Shown one piece after another: positions 44,205 to 55,667 of a stretch of DNA of 64,000 nucleotides. Where the stretch lies: assembly GCF_036320965.1 (NCBI RefSeq), contig NC_092234.1, forward strand, positions 26,670,189-26,734,188, written 5' to 3'. Made by a program: the position numbers and the translations under genes. The DNA is from Panulirus ornatus (Eukaryota > Arthropoda > Malacostraca > Decapoda > Palinuridae). The notes under the pieces are model-generated. The model was given only the letters and a program-made list of their open reading frames with translations. It had not been told where the DNA came from and made no database searches. The first letter of the stretch is position 1, and every line of letters starts with the position of its first letter.

Positions 44205-46345
44205 TTATATAGTGGAAGAGAATGAGAGAGGCATTGGACGATTTTTGCAGGGAAAAATGAAATTGAGTGGTGAGATGTACAAAAGAAAAGAGACAGGAGG
44301 TCAAGAGAAGGGGGCAACGAGGTGAAAAAAAAAAGGGCCAAAATGAGAGTTGGGGTGAGAGGTATCATTAAATTTTAGGGAGAATTAAAAAGATGTTCTG
44401 GAAGGAGGTAAATAAAGTGCGTAAGGACAAGGGAACAATGGAAACTTCAGTTGAGGTGCGCAATATGGGGAGGTGAAAAAGTAGTGTGATGTGCAGAAGG
44501 AGAATGGGAGTGAGTATTTTGAAGGTTTGTTGATGTGTTTTGATGATAGAGTGCAGATATAGGGTGTTTGGTCGAGGTGTGTGCAATGTGAGAGGTTAGG
44601 GAAAATGATTTGGTAAACAAGAAAGAGGTTGTCAAAGCTTTGCGGAAAGAATGAAAGCCGGCATGGCAGCTGGGTTTGGGTGGTGTAGTGCAGTGGGATT
44701 TATTAAAAAATCGGGGGTGACTGTATTGTTGACTGGTTGGTAATGTTATTTAATGACTGTATGACCTCATGGTGAGGTGCTCTGAGGATTGGGGAATGCG
44801 GATAGTGCCAGTGTACAAAGGCTATTGGGGATAAGTGTGAGTGCTCAAAATTACAGAGGTAATAGTTTGTGAGTATTCCTGGTAAATTTTATGGGAGGAT
44901 ATTTGATTGTAGAGGGTGAAGGTCCATGTACAGAGCATCAGATTGGGGAAGAGCAGTGTGGTGTAGAAGTGGTAGAGGATGTGTGGATCAGGTGTTTGCT
45001 CTGAGAGTTGTTCTGTGAGAATTATTAGAAACGCAAATGGATTTGTATGTAGCATTTAATGGATTGGAGAAGGCATATGATAGAGTTGATAGAGATTGCC
45101 TCTGTGGAAGGTTTATTAAGAAATTATGGTGTGGGAGGCAAGTTTTAGAAAGCAGTGAAAAGTTTTTATCGAGGATGTAGGCATGGTGTGTGTAGGAAGA
45201 GAGGAAGTGATTGGTTCTCAAGTGAATGTAGGTTTCCGGCAGGGGTGTGTGATGTCTCCAAGGTTGTTTAATTTGTTTATGGATGGGGTTGTTAGGGAGG
45301 TGAATGCAAAGAGTTTTTGGAAAGAGGGGCAGTATTGAAGTCTGTTGGGGATGAGAGAGTTGGGAAGTGAGTCAGTTGTTGTTCGCTGTGATACAGCGCT
45401 GGTGGCTTGTTCATGTGAGAAACTGCAGAAGGCTGGTTGACTGGAGTTTGGTAAGTGTGTGATAGAAGAACGTTAAGAGTAAATGTGATAAGAGCAAGGT
45501 TATTAGGTCAGTAGGGTGAGGGTCAAGTCGAATTGGGGAGTTGCGGGTTTGAATGGAGAAAAACTGAGGAAGTGAAGTGTTTTAGATATTGGGAGTGGAT
45601 CTGGCAGCGGATGGAACCATGGAAGCGGAAGTGGGATCATAGGGTGGGGGTGGGGGCGAAATCTGGGGTCTTGAAGAATGTGTGGAAGTCGAGAACATTA
45701 TCTCGGAAAGCAAAAAATGGGTATGTTTGAAGGAATAGTGGTTCAACATGTTGTATGGTTGCGAGCGTGGGCTATGGATGTGTTGTGCGAGGAGATGGAT
45801 GTGTGGAAATGAGTGTTTGAGGACACTGTGTGGTGTGAGGTGGTTTGATCGAGTAAGTAACGTAAGGGTAAGAGAGATGTGTGGAAATAAAAAGAGCGTG
45901 GTTGAGAGAGCAGAAGAGGGTGTTTTGAAATGGTTTGGGCACATGGAGAGAATGAGTGAGGAAAGATTGACCAAGAGGATATATGTGTCGGAGGTGGAGG
46001 GAACGAGGAGAAGAGGGAGACCAAATTGGAGGTGGAAAGATGGAGTGAAAAAGATTTTGTGTGATCGGGGCCTGAACATGCAGGAGGGTGAAAGGAGGGC
46101 AAGGAATAGAGTGAATTGGAGCGATGTGGTATACCGGGGTTGACGTGCTGTCAGTGGATTGAATCAAGGCATGTGAAGCGTCTGGGGTAAACCATGGAAA
46201 GCTGTGTAGGTATGTATATTTGCGTGTGTGGACGTATGTATATACATGTGTATGGGGGTGGGTTGGGCCATTTCTTTCGTCTGTTTCCTTGCGCTACCTC
46301 GCAAACGCGGGAGACAGCGACAAAGCAAAAAAAAAAAAAAAAAAA
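44205..46345 (+). mobile_element. LINE copy L' (plus), mirror of L
   Basis: The clean version of copy L: pre-RT region from atttttgcagggaaaaatga, RT core (FADD box region near 45,380), C-terminal region, 3' UTR, the terminal module at 46,291-46,320 (gcgctacctcgcaaacgcgg..gacagcgac) and an A tail. The 5' truncation point equals that of L. It contains the best preserved RT fragment in the window. Confidence 0.88.
45748..46143 (+). pseudogene. Best-preserved RT C-terminal fragment (132 codons)
   Basis: An uninterrupted frame contains MLYGCERGLWM, CLRTLCGVRWFDRVSNVRVR, EMCGNKKSVVERAEEGVLK, WFGHMERMSEERLTKRI, RRRGRPNWRWKDGVKKIL and NRVNWSDVVYRG. The GH-x-x-R-M and GRP-x-x-RW motifs are typical of the region C-terminal to RT in many invertebrate LINEs. 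It is not an independent gene. It lies in copy L' about 370 bp after the FADD-box region, with a frameshift between. Its mirror in the left arm falls in the corrupted tract 25,660-26,540. Confidence 0.9.
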
Positions 46346-46427
46346 ATATATATGTATATATATATATATATATAATATATATATATAATTTATACAATAT
46401 ATATATTAATATTATACATATATATTT
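46346..46427. repeat. AT microsatellite
   Basis: Imperfect (TA)n between the LINE copy L' tail and module B. Mirrors 25,433-25,510. Confidence 0.8.
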
Positions 46428-46672
46428 ATCCTTGGGATTGGGGAGAAAAGAATACTTCCCACGTATTCCCTGCGTCGTCGTAGAAGGCAACTAAAAGGGA
46501 GGGAGCGGTGGCTGGAAAATCTCCCCTCTCTTTTTTTTTTTTTTTTTTCTTTTTTTTTGTTTTTCCAAAGGTAAGGTAAGAGAAGGGGGCTGCATGAGGA
46601 GTTTCCTCAGAGGCCTGTCCTTCTGCTTTCTTAACGTACCTGCTGACGACGGGAAATGGCGAATAGCATGAA
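46428..46672 (+). mobile_element. Module B, SINE-like element (copy 2')
   Basis: The reverse complement of 25,172-25,430: aagaatacttcccacgtatt, cctgcgtcgtcgtagaaggc, ggctggaaaatctcccctct, a long poly-T and the end gacgggaaatggcgaatagc. In this orientation the element reads toward its LINE-like 3' end. Confidence 0.7.
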
Positions 46673-46737
46673 AGAAAGATATTTATATATATATATATAT
46701 TATATATATATATATTTATATATATATATTTATATTA

Positions 46738-48377
46738 TTTGCTTTCTCGCTGTCTCCCGCGTTGGCGAGGTACGCGCCAAGGGGAAACAGACGACAAGAA
46801 ATGGCCCAAACCCAACCCCATACACATGTATAAACATACACGTCCACACAGCAAAAATACCATACCTTTTACATCTCAAAATGTACACATATATTACACA
46901 CACAGACACATCACTTATAGACATGCCACTAATTCACACTGGCTGCCTTTATTCATTTCCATCGCCACCTCCCCACACATGGAATTACCATCCCCCTCCC
47001 CCCTCTTGTTGTGGAGGTAGCGCTAGAAAAGACTAACAAAGGCCCCATTCGTTCACACTCAGTCTCTTGCTGTCCATTACATAATGCCGAAAAACGCTCC
47101 GTTCCACATCCAGGTCCCACACTATCTTTCCACGGTTTTACCCTGACGCGTCCACATGCCCTGATTCAAATCCACTGACAGCACGTCACCCGTTTACCAA
47201 TCGATCCAATTCACTCTATTCCTTGCCGCCCTTTTACAATCCTGCTTGGTCAGGCCCCAATCACCAAAATCTTTTCCATCCATCTTTCCACCTCCAATTA
47301 TGGTCTCCCACTTCTCCTCGTTCCTCCACTCGACACATATTCCTCTTGGATCAATCTTTCCTCATATTCTCTCCATGTGCCAAACCATTTTCAAAACACC
47401 CTCTTCCTGCTCTTCAACCCGCTCATTTTTTTTCCAAACATCTTCTTACCCTTACATTACTTACTCGATCAAACACCTCACACACACACTGTCCTCAAAG
47501 ACATCTCATTTCCAGCACATCGACCCTCCGGGCGCTTACTCTATCCATAGTAGCCACGCCTCGTCTGTATGACAAAACATTGTTGGAACCACTATTCCTT
47601 CAATACATACACCGTTTGCTTCCGAGATAATGTTCTGGACTTCCACACCTTCTTCACAGGCCTCCAGGATTTTCGCCCCTCCCCCTCCCTATGATTCACG
47701 TCCGCTCATGGTACCATCCGCTGCCAGATTCCACTCCCAGAATATCTAAAACATTTGCTTCCTCCAGTTTTTTCTCCATTCAAAACTTACCTCCCCATTT
47801 GACATGACACTCGACCTACCTGTAACAAATACCTTGTCTTATTCACATTTACTCTTAAACTTTCTTCTTTCACACACTTTACCAAACTCAGTCATAGCTT
47901 CTGCAGTTTCTCACATGAATTCAGCCACAGCACTGTATCATCAGCCGAACAAAAAATGATCACTTCCCAAGCTCTCTCATTCACAACAGACTTCATACTT
48001 GCCTCTTTCCATAAACTTTTGAATTTCACCTCCCTAACAACCCTATCTTATAAACAACTTAACAACCATGGAGACATCACACATCCTGCCGCAAACCTTA
48101 CATACGCTGAGAACCAATCACTTTCCTCTCTTCCTACAGTACAGATGCCATTACATCCTCGATAAAAACTTTTCATGCTTCTAACAACTTTCCTCCTACC
48201 CATATATTCTTAATACTTCCACAGAGATCTCTATCAACTCTTCATATGCCTTCCCCAGATCCATTAAAAGCTTCATAAGATCCATTTGCTTTTCTTAGTT
48301 TTTCCACAACATTTCTTCAAAGTAAACACTGATCCACACATCCTCTACCACTTCTGGAAACCACACGCTCTTCGTAT
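46738..48377 (-). mobile_element. LINE copy K' (minus), mirror of K
   Basis: Terminal module near 46,748-46,800, then 3' UTR, C-terminal RT and RT core up to ccacttctggaaaccacacg at about 48,350. It shares with K the 5' truncation and the abrupt join to the next copy. Confidence 0.85.
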
Positions 48378-51265
48378 GTAAGTAGGAGTGGATGGCCAGA
48401 TGAGTGAGCGTTAATGGAACTACGTGTTAATTGAAGGCGCGCGAAAAGAGAGACTTTTTGGATGTTAATGTGCAGAGAGTGTGCAACTGGAGGGATGTTG
48501 ATCATTATACTTGTGGGGCGAGGTGAAGATTGTAGAGGTTTTTCAGAAAAGAAAAGAGATGTTGGGTGGAGAGAGTGTGAGAGTAAGTGGAGTGGGTAGG
48601 AGGCTTGTGTGAGGAAGTACCAGGAGAGATGAGTACAGACTGGGAAAAAGTTGAGAACAAAGGAGGGAGATAAGGGGAGTGGGGGAGGGAATGGGATGTA
48701 TTTAGAGAGGCAGTGATGGCTTGCGTAAAAGATGCTCTGTGCATGAGAAGGTGGGAGGTGGGCAGATTTGATAAGGGTAGTGAGAGTGGACGACGAAGTA
48801 CGATTATTAGTTGAATGAGAAAGAGAGGCATTGGACGATTTTTGCAGGGGAAGATAATGCAAAAATGAGTGGAGATGTATTAAGAAAGAGGCAGGCTGGT
48901 CAAGAGAAAGGTGCAAGAGGTGCAAAAAAGAGGGAAATGAGAGTGGGTGATGAGAGTTACCATTAAATTTTTTAGAGAGAATAAAAGATGTTTTGAAGGG
49001 ATAGTAAAATAAAAGTGTGTAAGACAAGGGAACAAATGGGTTCTTCAGTGAAGGGGGCTAATGGGAGGTGGTAACAATCAGTGGTGATTGTGAGAAGGAT
49101 GATGGAACGTGAGTATTTTGAAAAAGTGTTTTTTTTTGTTGAAAATGGTTGATGATAGAGTCGGCAGTTATTGGGTGTTTGGTCGAGGTGGTTGTGCAAA
49201 GTGAGAGGGGTGGGTGGAAAAAATGATTTGGTAAGAAGAGAAGAAGGTAGTTAAAAGCTTTTGCGGAAGATTGAAAGCCGGCCAAGGCAGGCGGGTTTGG
49301 GATGTATTGCCTGATGGAAATTTATGAAAAATGGGCGTGACTGTTTTGTTGACTGGTTGGTAAGTAATTTAATGTATTGTATGATTCATGGTGAGGTGCC
49401 TGAGGATTGGCGGAATGTTGCATAGTGCCATTGTTCTAAGCAAAGGGGACAGAGGTGGAGTGCTCAAATTACAGAGGCACAAGTTTGTTGAGTATTCTGA
49501 GAAAAATTATATGGGAGGGTATGATTTGAGAGGGTGAAGGCAGGTGCAGAGGCAACAGATTGGGGAAGAGCAGTAGTGGTTAAGATGTGTTTAGAGGATG
49601 TGTGGAATCAGGTGTTTGCACTTGAAGAATGTATGTGAGAAATACTTAGAAAAGCAAATGGATTGTATGCAGCCCATTTAATGGATCTGGGAAGGCATAT
49701 GATAGAGTTGATAGAGATGCTCGTGGAAGGTATAAGAATATATGGTGTGGGAGGCAAGTTGTTAGAAGCAGTGAAAAGGTTTTTATCGGGTGGATGTAAG
49801 GCATGTGTCGTGTAGGAAGAGAGGAGAGTGATTGGTACTCAGTGAATATAGGTTTGCGGCAGGGGAGTGTGATGTCTCCAATGTTGTTTAATTCGTTTTA
49901 TGGTGGGGTTGTTATGGAGGTGATGCAAGTGATTTCGGAAAGAGGGGCAAGTAGGAAGTCTGTTGTGGTGAGAGAGCTGGGAAGTAAGTCAGTTGTTGTT
50001 CGCTATGAATAACAGACATCTGGTGGCTGATCCATGCTGAGAAAACTGCAAAAGCTGGTGACTGAGTTTGGTAACGTGTGTGAAAGAAGAAAGTTGCAGG
50101 AGCTAACATGTGATAGGGAGCAAAGGTTGATTAGGTAGAGTAGAGTTTGAGGGGTCCAAGTCAATGGGAGGTAAGTTTATAGATATAAACTGGAGGAAGT
50201 GAAGTGTTTTAGATATCTGGATATGGATTTAGCAGCGGATGGAACATGGTAGCGGGAAGTGAATCATTGGGTGGGGTAGGGGGCGAAAATTCTGGGAATG
50301 TCTGAAGAATGTGTGGAAGTCGAGAACATTATCTCCGAAAGCAAAAATGGGTTATGTTTTGAAGGAATAGTGGTTCCAACAATGCTGCATGGTGGCGAGG
50401 CGTGGGCTCTGGATATGAGTTTGTGCGCAGGAGGAGGAATGTGCTGGATAATGAGATGTTTGAGACAATTTGTGGTGTGAGGGGGTTTGATCGACGGAAA
50501 GTAATGAAAGGTAAGGGTTTAAGAGGATGTTGAAAGGTAATAAAAAGATTGTGGTTGAGAGAGCAGAAGAGGTGTTTTGAAATGGTTTGGGACATGGAGT
50601 GATTGAGTGAGGAAAGATTGACCAAGAGGATAATATGTGTCAGAGGTGGAGGAACGGTGGGAGAAGTGGGGAGACCAAATTGGATTAGGTGGAAAGATGA
50701 AGTGAAAAAGATTTGAGATGATTCGGCCTGCATCGGCGAACATGCGGAGGTTGAAAAGGCGTTGCAAGGAATAGAGTGAATTGGATACGAAGTGGTATAC
50801 CGGGGGTCGACGTTGCGGTCAATGGTTTGAAAGGGAATGTGATCGTTTGGGGTGATACCATGGAAAGTCCTGTGGGGCACTGGATTGTGAAAAGGGAGCT
50901 GTGGTTTCGGTGTCAGTATTAATGACACGCTAGAAACTGAGTTGTGAAAGAATGGGGCCTTTGTTGTTTTTTCCTAGCGCTACCTCGAACACATGAGGGG
51001 GAGGGGTGGGGGTTGTTATTTCATGTATAGAGAGTGGTGGCGATGGAATGAATAGAGGAGACAGTAGGAATTATGTACTTGTATATATTATGGTATATGT
51101 CTTTGTGGGTATCTATATGTATACGTTTGAGATGTATAGGTTGTATCTTTGCATGTGGTGGAGTGTATTATATACATGGTTTATTGTGGGGGGGGGTGGG
51201 CCATTCTTTCGTCTGTTTACTGGCGCTACCTCGCTAACGCGGGAGACAGCGACCAAAGACAAATA
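48378..51265 (+). mobile_element. LINE copy J' (plus), mirror of J
   Basis: It starts acgtatgtaagtaggag-like in the endonuclease region, passes the tcgaaggcgcgcgaaaag-type block and the SDH region near 48,500, then the pre-RT region, RT core (agtgtgatgtctccaatgtt, near 49,866), C-terminal RT, 3' UTR and terminal module (gcgctacctcgctaacgcgg, 51,223-51,242). It gives a readable version of the part of J that is corrupted at 20,930-21,440. Confidence 0.85.
49803..50012 (+). pseudogene. RT motif fragment in LINE copy J'
   Basis: A 69-residue frame contains VNIGLRQGSVMSPMLFNSF, the RT block whose family form is VGLRQGCVMSPWLFNLFMDG, followed by GASRKSVVVRELGSKSVVVR. The downstream FADD box near 50,003 is frameshifted and destroyed by small indels. 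Confidence 0.8.
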
Positions 51266-51345
51266 AATCTATATATATATATATATATATATATAGTATA
51301 ATATATATATTATATATATATATTTATATTTTTATATATATATTA
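51266..51345. repeat. AT microsatellite
   Basis: Imperfect (TA)n after LINE copy J'. Mirrored at about 20,508-20,585. Confidence 0.8.
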
Positions 51346-51521
51346 TATTCCTGAGAGGGTAAAAATCTGGAAGAGTATAGGAGGGGAAAAGGGAGGGAGG
51401 GAGGAGGAGGAAAGGAGGTGTTGTCATCGGTATTGGCCTTCCGGGAGGATGCTGTTCCCTAATGGGCTGGCCAAAGTGCTCATATCCGGGGGCCACAGCA
51501 ACCTCCCGCCACCAATTATAA

Positions 51522-53262
51522 CAGCACAGTTCATTACGTCTATTCTCAATGGATTCAGATATGCTGTGGAGATCTACCGTAATGGGGTGACACTTCACTG
51601 TAAGCGGGTTTCAGTTCTTTGTGGGCGATCTGTTTTCATCCTTCGAGCAGGCCGGTGCGGTCTCCTCGACCATGAGGGTATGACGGCCGTAACCTCTGGC
51701 TGACCCACATGAGACAGGTCTACAGGCACGCCATCACGCGAAAAATGTCGCAACGTCTGCTTAGGGGTAAGCACCCTCGAATTCAAGAACCCTGTTCTGT
51801 CCCTACTCATTTCAGTCTCCCACCCACCCACATCCAGGAGCAGGGAAGTGACGAACTATCGGAATGAAAGCTTTTCGACGAACTGCTACTCTTCTCTTCC
51901 GCTTGTAAATGAGCTGTATGGATGTCCATAGTTGTATTGAGGTCTACACCTCTTAGTGACGATACGAACTTGATGCAGTAAGGATGGTTTTGCATCAAAT
52001 AGAACCGTAAACATGTTGGACTGCGATATTACCTTATCATCCATAATATTGGAACTAGATAATACAAAATGCAACATGATTATAAGGACACACATGTAGG
52101 GAAATGTTATTGTATATGGGTTATTACAAGTGATGATGATAGGGAACCAAATTTCCAAATATTACATATCAAAATACAAAAATATATACATTTTATAGTA
52201 TTTTGACACAGAACTTTGGATGGGTTGGTTAATATTCGTGGAAAAGTCAGGGCCTCACCAACCCTGACGTTAAAGGCAGTAGTAGAGTAGCGGCAGCCAC
52301 GATAGCCTAAAATTAATTGCACAATAAACATTTAGGTGCTGCGTGTGGAGGGTTGGGGTTCACATTCCCAAGTGGAAGGCTTGCATCCCACTGGTGGGTT
52401 GGTGGTGAGGGTAACACTTGGATATCATTATAGTTCCTCGCTGGGATCATTAATGATGTGGACCGGACACCAAGAAGTTAATAAGGAAAAAATAAGAACA
52501 TGAATTCATCGTGTCCTTGACTTGAAGGAACGGTCATGGGGGGTATGAGTTCTTGATACATGTCTTGTGTGATGTCCGACAATTCTGTCAAGAGGCACCT
52601 TAATCATTTACTGGGTTACAGATATATGGATCGAACACGAGAATATACTGTGAACCCTACATGAGACCTGGACCATCAAGGTTCGACCCAAGTGTATCGT
52701 CACGGGCACACCGACCGGTGGTGTATAGCATCTGTGTAGGATACCCTGTCAATCTCCTTACTGATTCACGAGGTATGGAGCGCATGAACATCCTGCCTAT
52801 CCCTTAATGGCACACAGATAGGAGATTGCAAAAACTTATTCGTGCCAATCAAACCTTCACTGTTCATAGATAATGGAATGGGACAACTGTGACGGGAACC
52901 AAGACACACCTCAACACGAGGGCCTTAAGGATCAGTCATGATGGGTTATAGCTGGCTTACGGGACATTACAGCTAATTGCATTGGGCTTTAATCACCTGC
53001 ACGGGTTTAATTAGGGATCAGAACGTTTTATGCACTATGACAGCGTTAATTGCAACCCTACATCGATTGTTTTATTTAAGTCAAATTAAGAGTCAATTTT
53101 TGCTAGGGTCGAATGTCAACTGTAATTATCTTATGAATCACAAAATGCTAAACTGAGAAAAGAGATTACTTGTAACATGGTTTGTGGCTTTTTATAGGAA
53201 ATAATTTTCAGGCAAGACTTGAGGACCGAATATTTCGAATCATGAGGGACTTTTATTATATA
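51522..53262. other. Single-copy DNA beyond the palindrome
   Basis: The first segment without a left-arm partner. It shows no LINE homology and no open frame that I can assign. A minor B-box-like ggggttcacattccc sits near 52,354, but there is no complete Pol III promoter or tRNA fold. Confidence 0.5.
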
Positions 53263-53266
53263 CATA

Positions 53267-53319
<53 letters not shown>

Positions 53320-53325
53320 CTATAT
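53263..53325. repeat. AT microsatellite
   Basis: (TA)n immediately upstream of a LINE 3' fragment. Confidence 0.8.
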
Positions 53326-53334
53326 ATAAGATTC

Positions 53335-53705
53335 TAGAAAAGGGAGCTGTGGTTTCGGTGCATTACCCTGACACTAGAGTGGAGTTGTGAACGAAATGTA
53401 GCTTTTTTGTCTGTTCCGGCGACTGCCCCGTGGGAGGGGGTGGGGGGTGGGGGGGATGCTTTTTCGTGTGGGGGAGGTGGCGACGAGAAAGGGATGAAGG
53501 GGAGCAAGTATGGATTTTCCACCTTTGTATATATGTTTATACTGTGTATGTATATATAGTATACGTTGAAATGTTATGCATGTATATGTGCGTGCTGTGG
53601 GTGTTATGTATTTCATGTGTATGTGGATAGGTTGGAGCCACTGCTCGTTTGTTTCTTGCGCTTACCTCGCCGCCGCGGGAAACGGCGGTTAAGTATGATA
53701 ATAAA
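53335..53705 (+). mobile_element. LINE 3' UTR and terminal fragment (plus)
   Basis: gggagctgtggtttcggtgc, ggaggtggcgacgagaaagg, a gtatatgtgcgtgctgtggg block, and the terminal module read as gcgcttacctcgccgccgcg..aaacggcggtt. It lacks coding sequence. The module has drifted more than in the young copies. Confidence 0.75.
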
Positions 53706-53819
53706 GAAAAAGAATATGTATATGAATATATATATTATATATATTATATATATTATATATATATATATTTATATATATTTATATATTATAGATTGATAGA
53801 TGATAGAGAGATAGAAATT

Positions 53820-53985
53820 GATGACGTGCTTAAGCAGGAGCCACGTTAAGACGGAGAATGCTTGTGAAGCGGCCGGGAAAAAACATGGGACAAGGCCAGG
53901 AGTCTGGTTGTGGATAGGGAACTGTGGTTTCTTACGGTGTAATTCATATATCACTTATGACGGTTAAGTGACCATACAATATAAA
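53820..53985 (+). mobile_element. Diverged LINE 3' UTR remnant (plus)
   Basis: gacgtgcttaagc, cttgtgaagcggccggg, aacatgggacaaggccagga and ggatagggaactgtggtttc match, in order, the segment around the end of the RT frame and the start of the 3' UTR. It is separated from the previous fragment by an AT microsatellite (about 53,720-53,790). Confidence 0.5.
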
Positions 53986-54374
53986 AAAAAAAGAATGGAT
54001 GTGAGCGAATTCTGACCTGGTGATTTGACATGTGATTGGCAAATCAACATGTTTACCAAATGGTACGTCCTAGCTTCGTCTCTTCGATGTATATCAAACT
54101 GGACTGTTATATTTCTTCTTGTGTCTCCCCTGATGGATTGTGATTATTACACGAAAAGTGCACTTGGAACTTTTCGTGTTTCATTTTCCCGTGGGACTCA
54201 TAGGAATATCTTGATCACGCGCAAAAGTGTGTTCCTTTCCAACATATATTTTTTTACACAAAACCACCACCCCACACACATATATTTATATATTTTTATT
54301 TATATTTATATATTTTATATATATTTTATTTATATTTATATTATTAATATATATTTTTTTTTTTTTTTTTAAAT
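53986..54374. other. Single-copy DNA ending in AT/T-rich repeat
   Basis: No recognisable gene. From about 54,280 it becomes (TA)n and poly-T leading into module B. Confidence 0.5.
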
Positions 54375-54530
54375 TTTCGCCATTTCCCGCTTTTAGCGGG
54401 TACCCTTTAAAAAACAGAGAACGGGGCCCATGGGGGGAATATCCTCACCGGGCCCCCTTTCTTTTTCCTTTTTTTTGGAAAAATTTAAAAAAAAAAATTA
54501 AAGAGGGGAGGATTTCCACCCTGAGGCAAA
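54375..54530 (-). mobile_element. Module B, SINE-like element (copy 3, partial)
   Basis: ttcgccatttcccgctttta, gggtaccctttaaaaaacag, ggggaatatcctcaccgggc, the A-rich centre and gaggggaggatttccaccct. The second half (cgccttctacgacacgcagg) is missing and is replaced by unrelated sequence. Confidence 0.65.
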
Positions 54531-54916
54531 AAGGCCACCGAACCTCTTGTGTAGAGGATCGCCCCAGCCCTGCTCAGAGGTTATCTCAAAGGGTTTGCGA
54601 AACCCAAAGAAAAAGACTTAGAATAGCAAAAGGTGGAAAAGGGTTTGACCGGGGTTTTAGGGGGACCCCTTCCCACACTTCACTCCCCAAACCCACTTGA
54701 AAAACGGTTACAATGGGGAGTCCCCGGCCACTGCTAGAGGGGGTTTAAGGGGAGAAATGTGGGGGAAAACCCCGGGGGGTGTTTTGCCCACCGTTTCGAC
54801 GGGCGAGAAAAAAAAAGAGGGAAAAAATTGGGTTTTTACGAGTTTTTACGGTTCTTTCTTAATTCGATTTGCGGGAATCGATTTCACCCAATTTTAAAGG
54901 GGTTGTATGCACCTAA
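54531..54916. other. Unassigned sequence, homopolymer-inflated
   Basis: Runs of G, A, C and T of 4-9 bases throughout. No homology is recognised. Confidence 0.4.
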
Positions 54917-55200
54917 ATCCAACCCGTTGGAAACAGGGAATGGAGAAAGGATGAAATATATAAAAATAGACAGATAAAAAAGGAAATGGACATTATGAAT
55001 ATCTCTAGGGCCCTTTGGATCCAACTCGAGGGAAACAGGGAATGGAGCCCAATGATGAAATATATAGATAGAAAGATAAAAAAGAAAGGGGACATATAAG
55101 AATATCTACTATGCCCTGATCCAACCCGAGGGAACGGGGAAATGGAGACAATGATGAAATATATAGACAGCAGATAAAAAAAAAAATTGGACATTTAAGG
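54917..55200. repeat. 102-bp tandem repeat, three units
   Basis: Units begin at 54,917, 55,019 and 55,119, each with atccaac(c/t)cg(a/t)gg. They then carry gaaacagggaatggag, atgatgaaatatatagacag, agataaaaaagaaa and acatataagaatatctact. The third unit is incomplete. Confidence 0.85.
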
Positions 55201-55519
55201 GAAATAAAACTAAAAGCGAAAGGCAGGAGACCTTGTGGTTTTATACGGAAATGATCTTAACTGTTTGTTTTTGAAGGGGTTTTTAAATAAAAAACATACC
55301 AAACAACTTCGTATTTCTATCTAGTCACTTTTTGATCATCTGGAAATTTTTGGTAATACTAATTTCAACATAGAAATAAAATTTTTTTTCAGTGTTCAGA
55401 TAACCCCCCCCCACCTCTGTACGGGATCTTTCCCGTGATTTTGATTACCCGGGTGTTTTTAGTTGAAATTTGTCTTGTGGTCAATATGGTCAATTTCTTT
55501 AAAAACTTCGAATCCTTTA
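55201..55519. other. Single-copy DNA, nothing recognised
   Basis: AT-rich with no assignable frame. Confidence 0.4.
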
Positions 55520-55612
55520 CGTTCAAATTTGGGGTGAGCCCTTATGGATTCGAATCCTGGTCGCAACAGCGGTTTCCCCCAGTAATCCACCCTTTACCCT
55601 TTCCAAGGGGAT
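55520..55612 (+). mobile_element. Possible tRNA-derived SINE remnant
   Basis: It contains ggattcgaatcctgg (55,546-55,560), close to the Pol III B-box consensus GGTTCGANTCC, inside gtgagcccttatggattcga, and is followed by an AT microsatellite. I could not find a convincing A-box at the right distance, so it may be a head-truncated copy or chance. Confidence 0.3.
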
Positions 55613-55667
55613 ATATATATATATTTTATATTTTTTATATATATTTATATATTTTATATATTAAAAT

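Larger units (their letters stand above)
36163..51521 (-). repeat. Right arm of giant inverted repeat (about 15.4 kb)
   Basis: The reverse complement of the left arm, including single-copy DNA, repeats and the boundaries between them. After 51,521 the sequence continues without a partner, because the left arm stops at the N gap. Shared insertion boundaries rule out independent LINE insertions as the cause of the symmetry. Confidence 0.93.

Noticed and set aside
48317..49027. 236-codon minus-strand open frame, the longest in the window
   Set aside because: It runs antisense through copy J' and then into sense sequence of copy K' across their head-to-head junction (ending SRSGRGCVDQCLL). It is a chance fusion, not a gene.
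20328..51521. Mirror symmetry explained by independent insertions of a common LINE
   Set aside because: The symmetry includes single-copy DNA, a minisatellite with its edges, and identical insertion junctions, which independent insertions cannot reproduce.
52330..52420. B-box-like ggggttcacattccc suggesting a tRNA or SINE
   Set aside because: No A-box at a suitable distance, no cloverleaf and no A-rich tail or TSD could be found.
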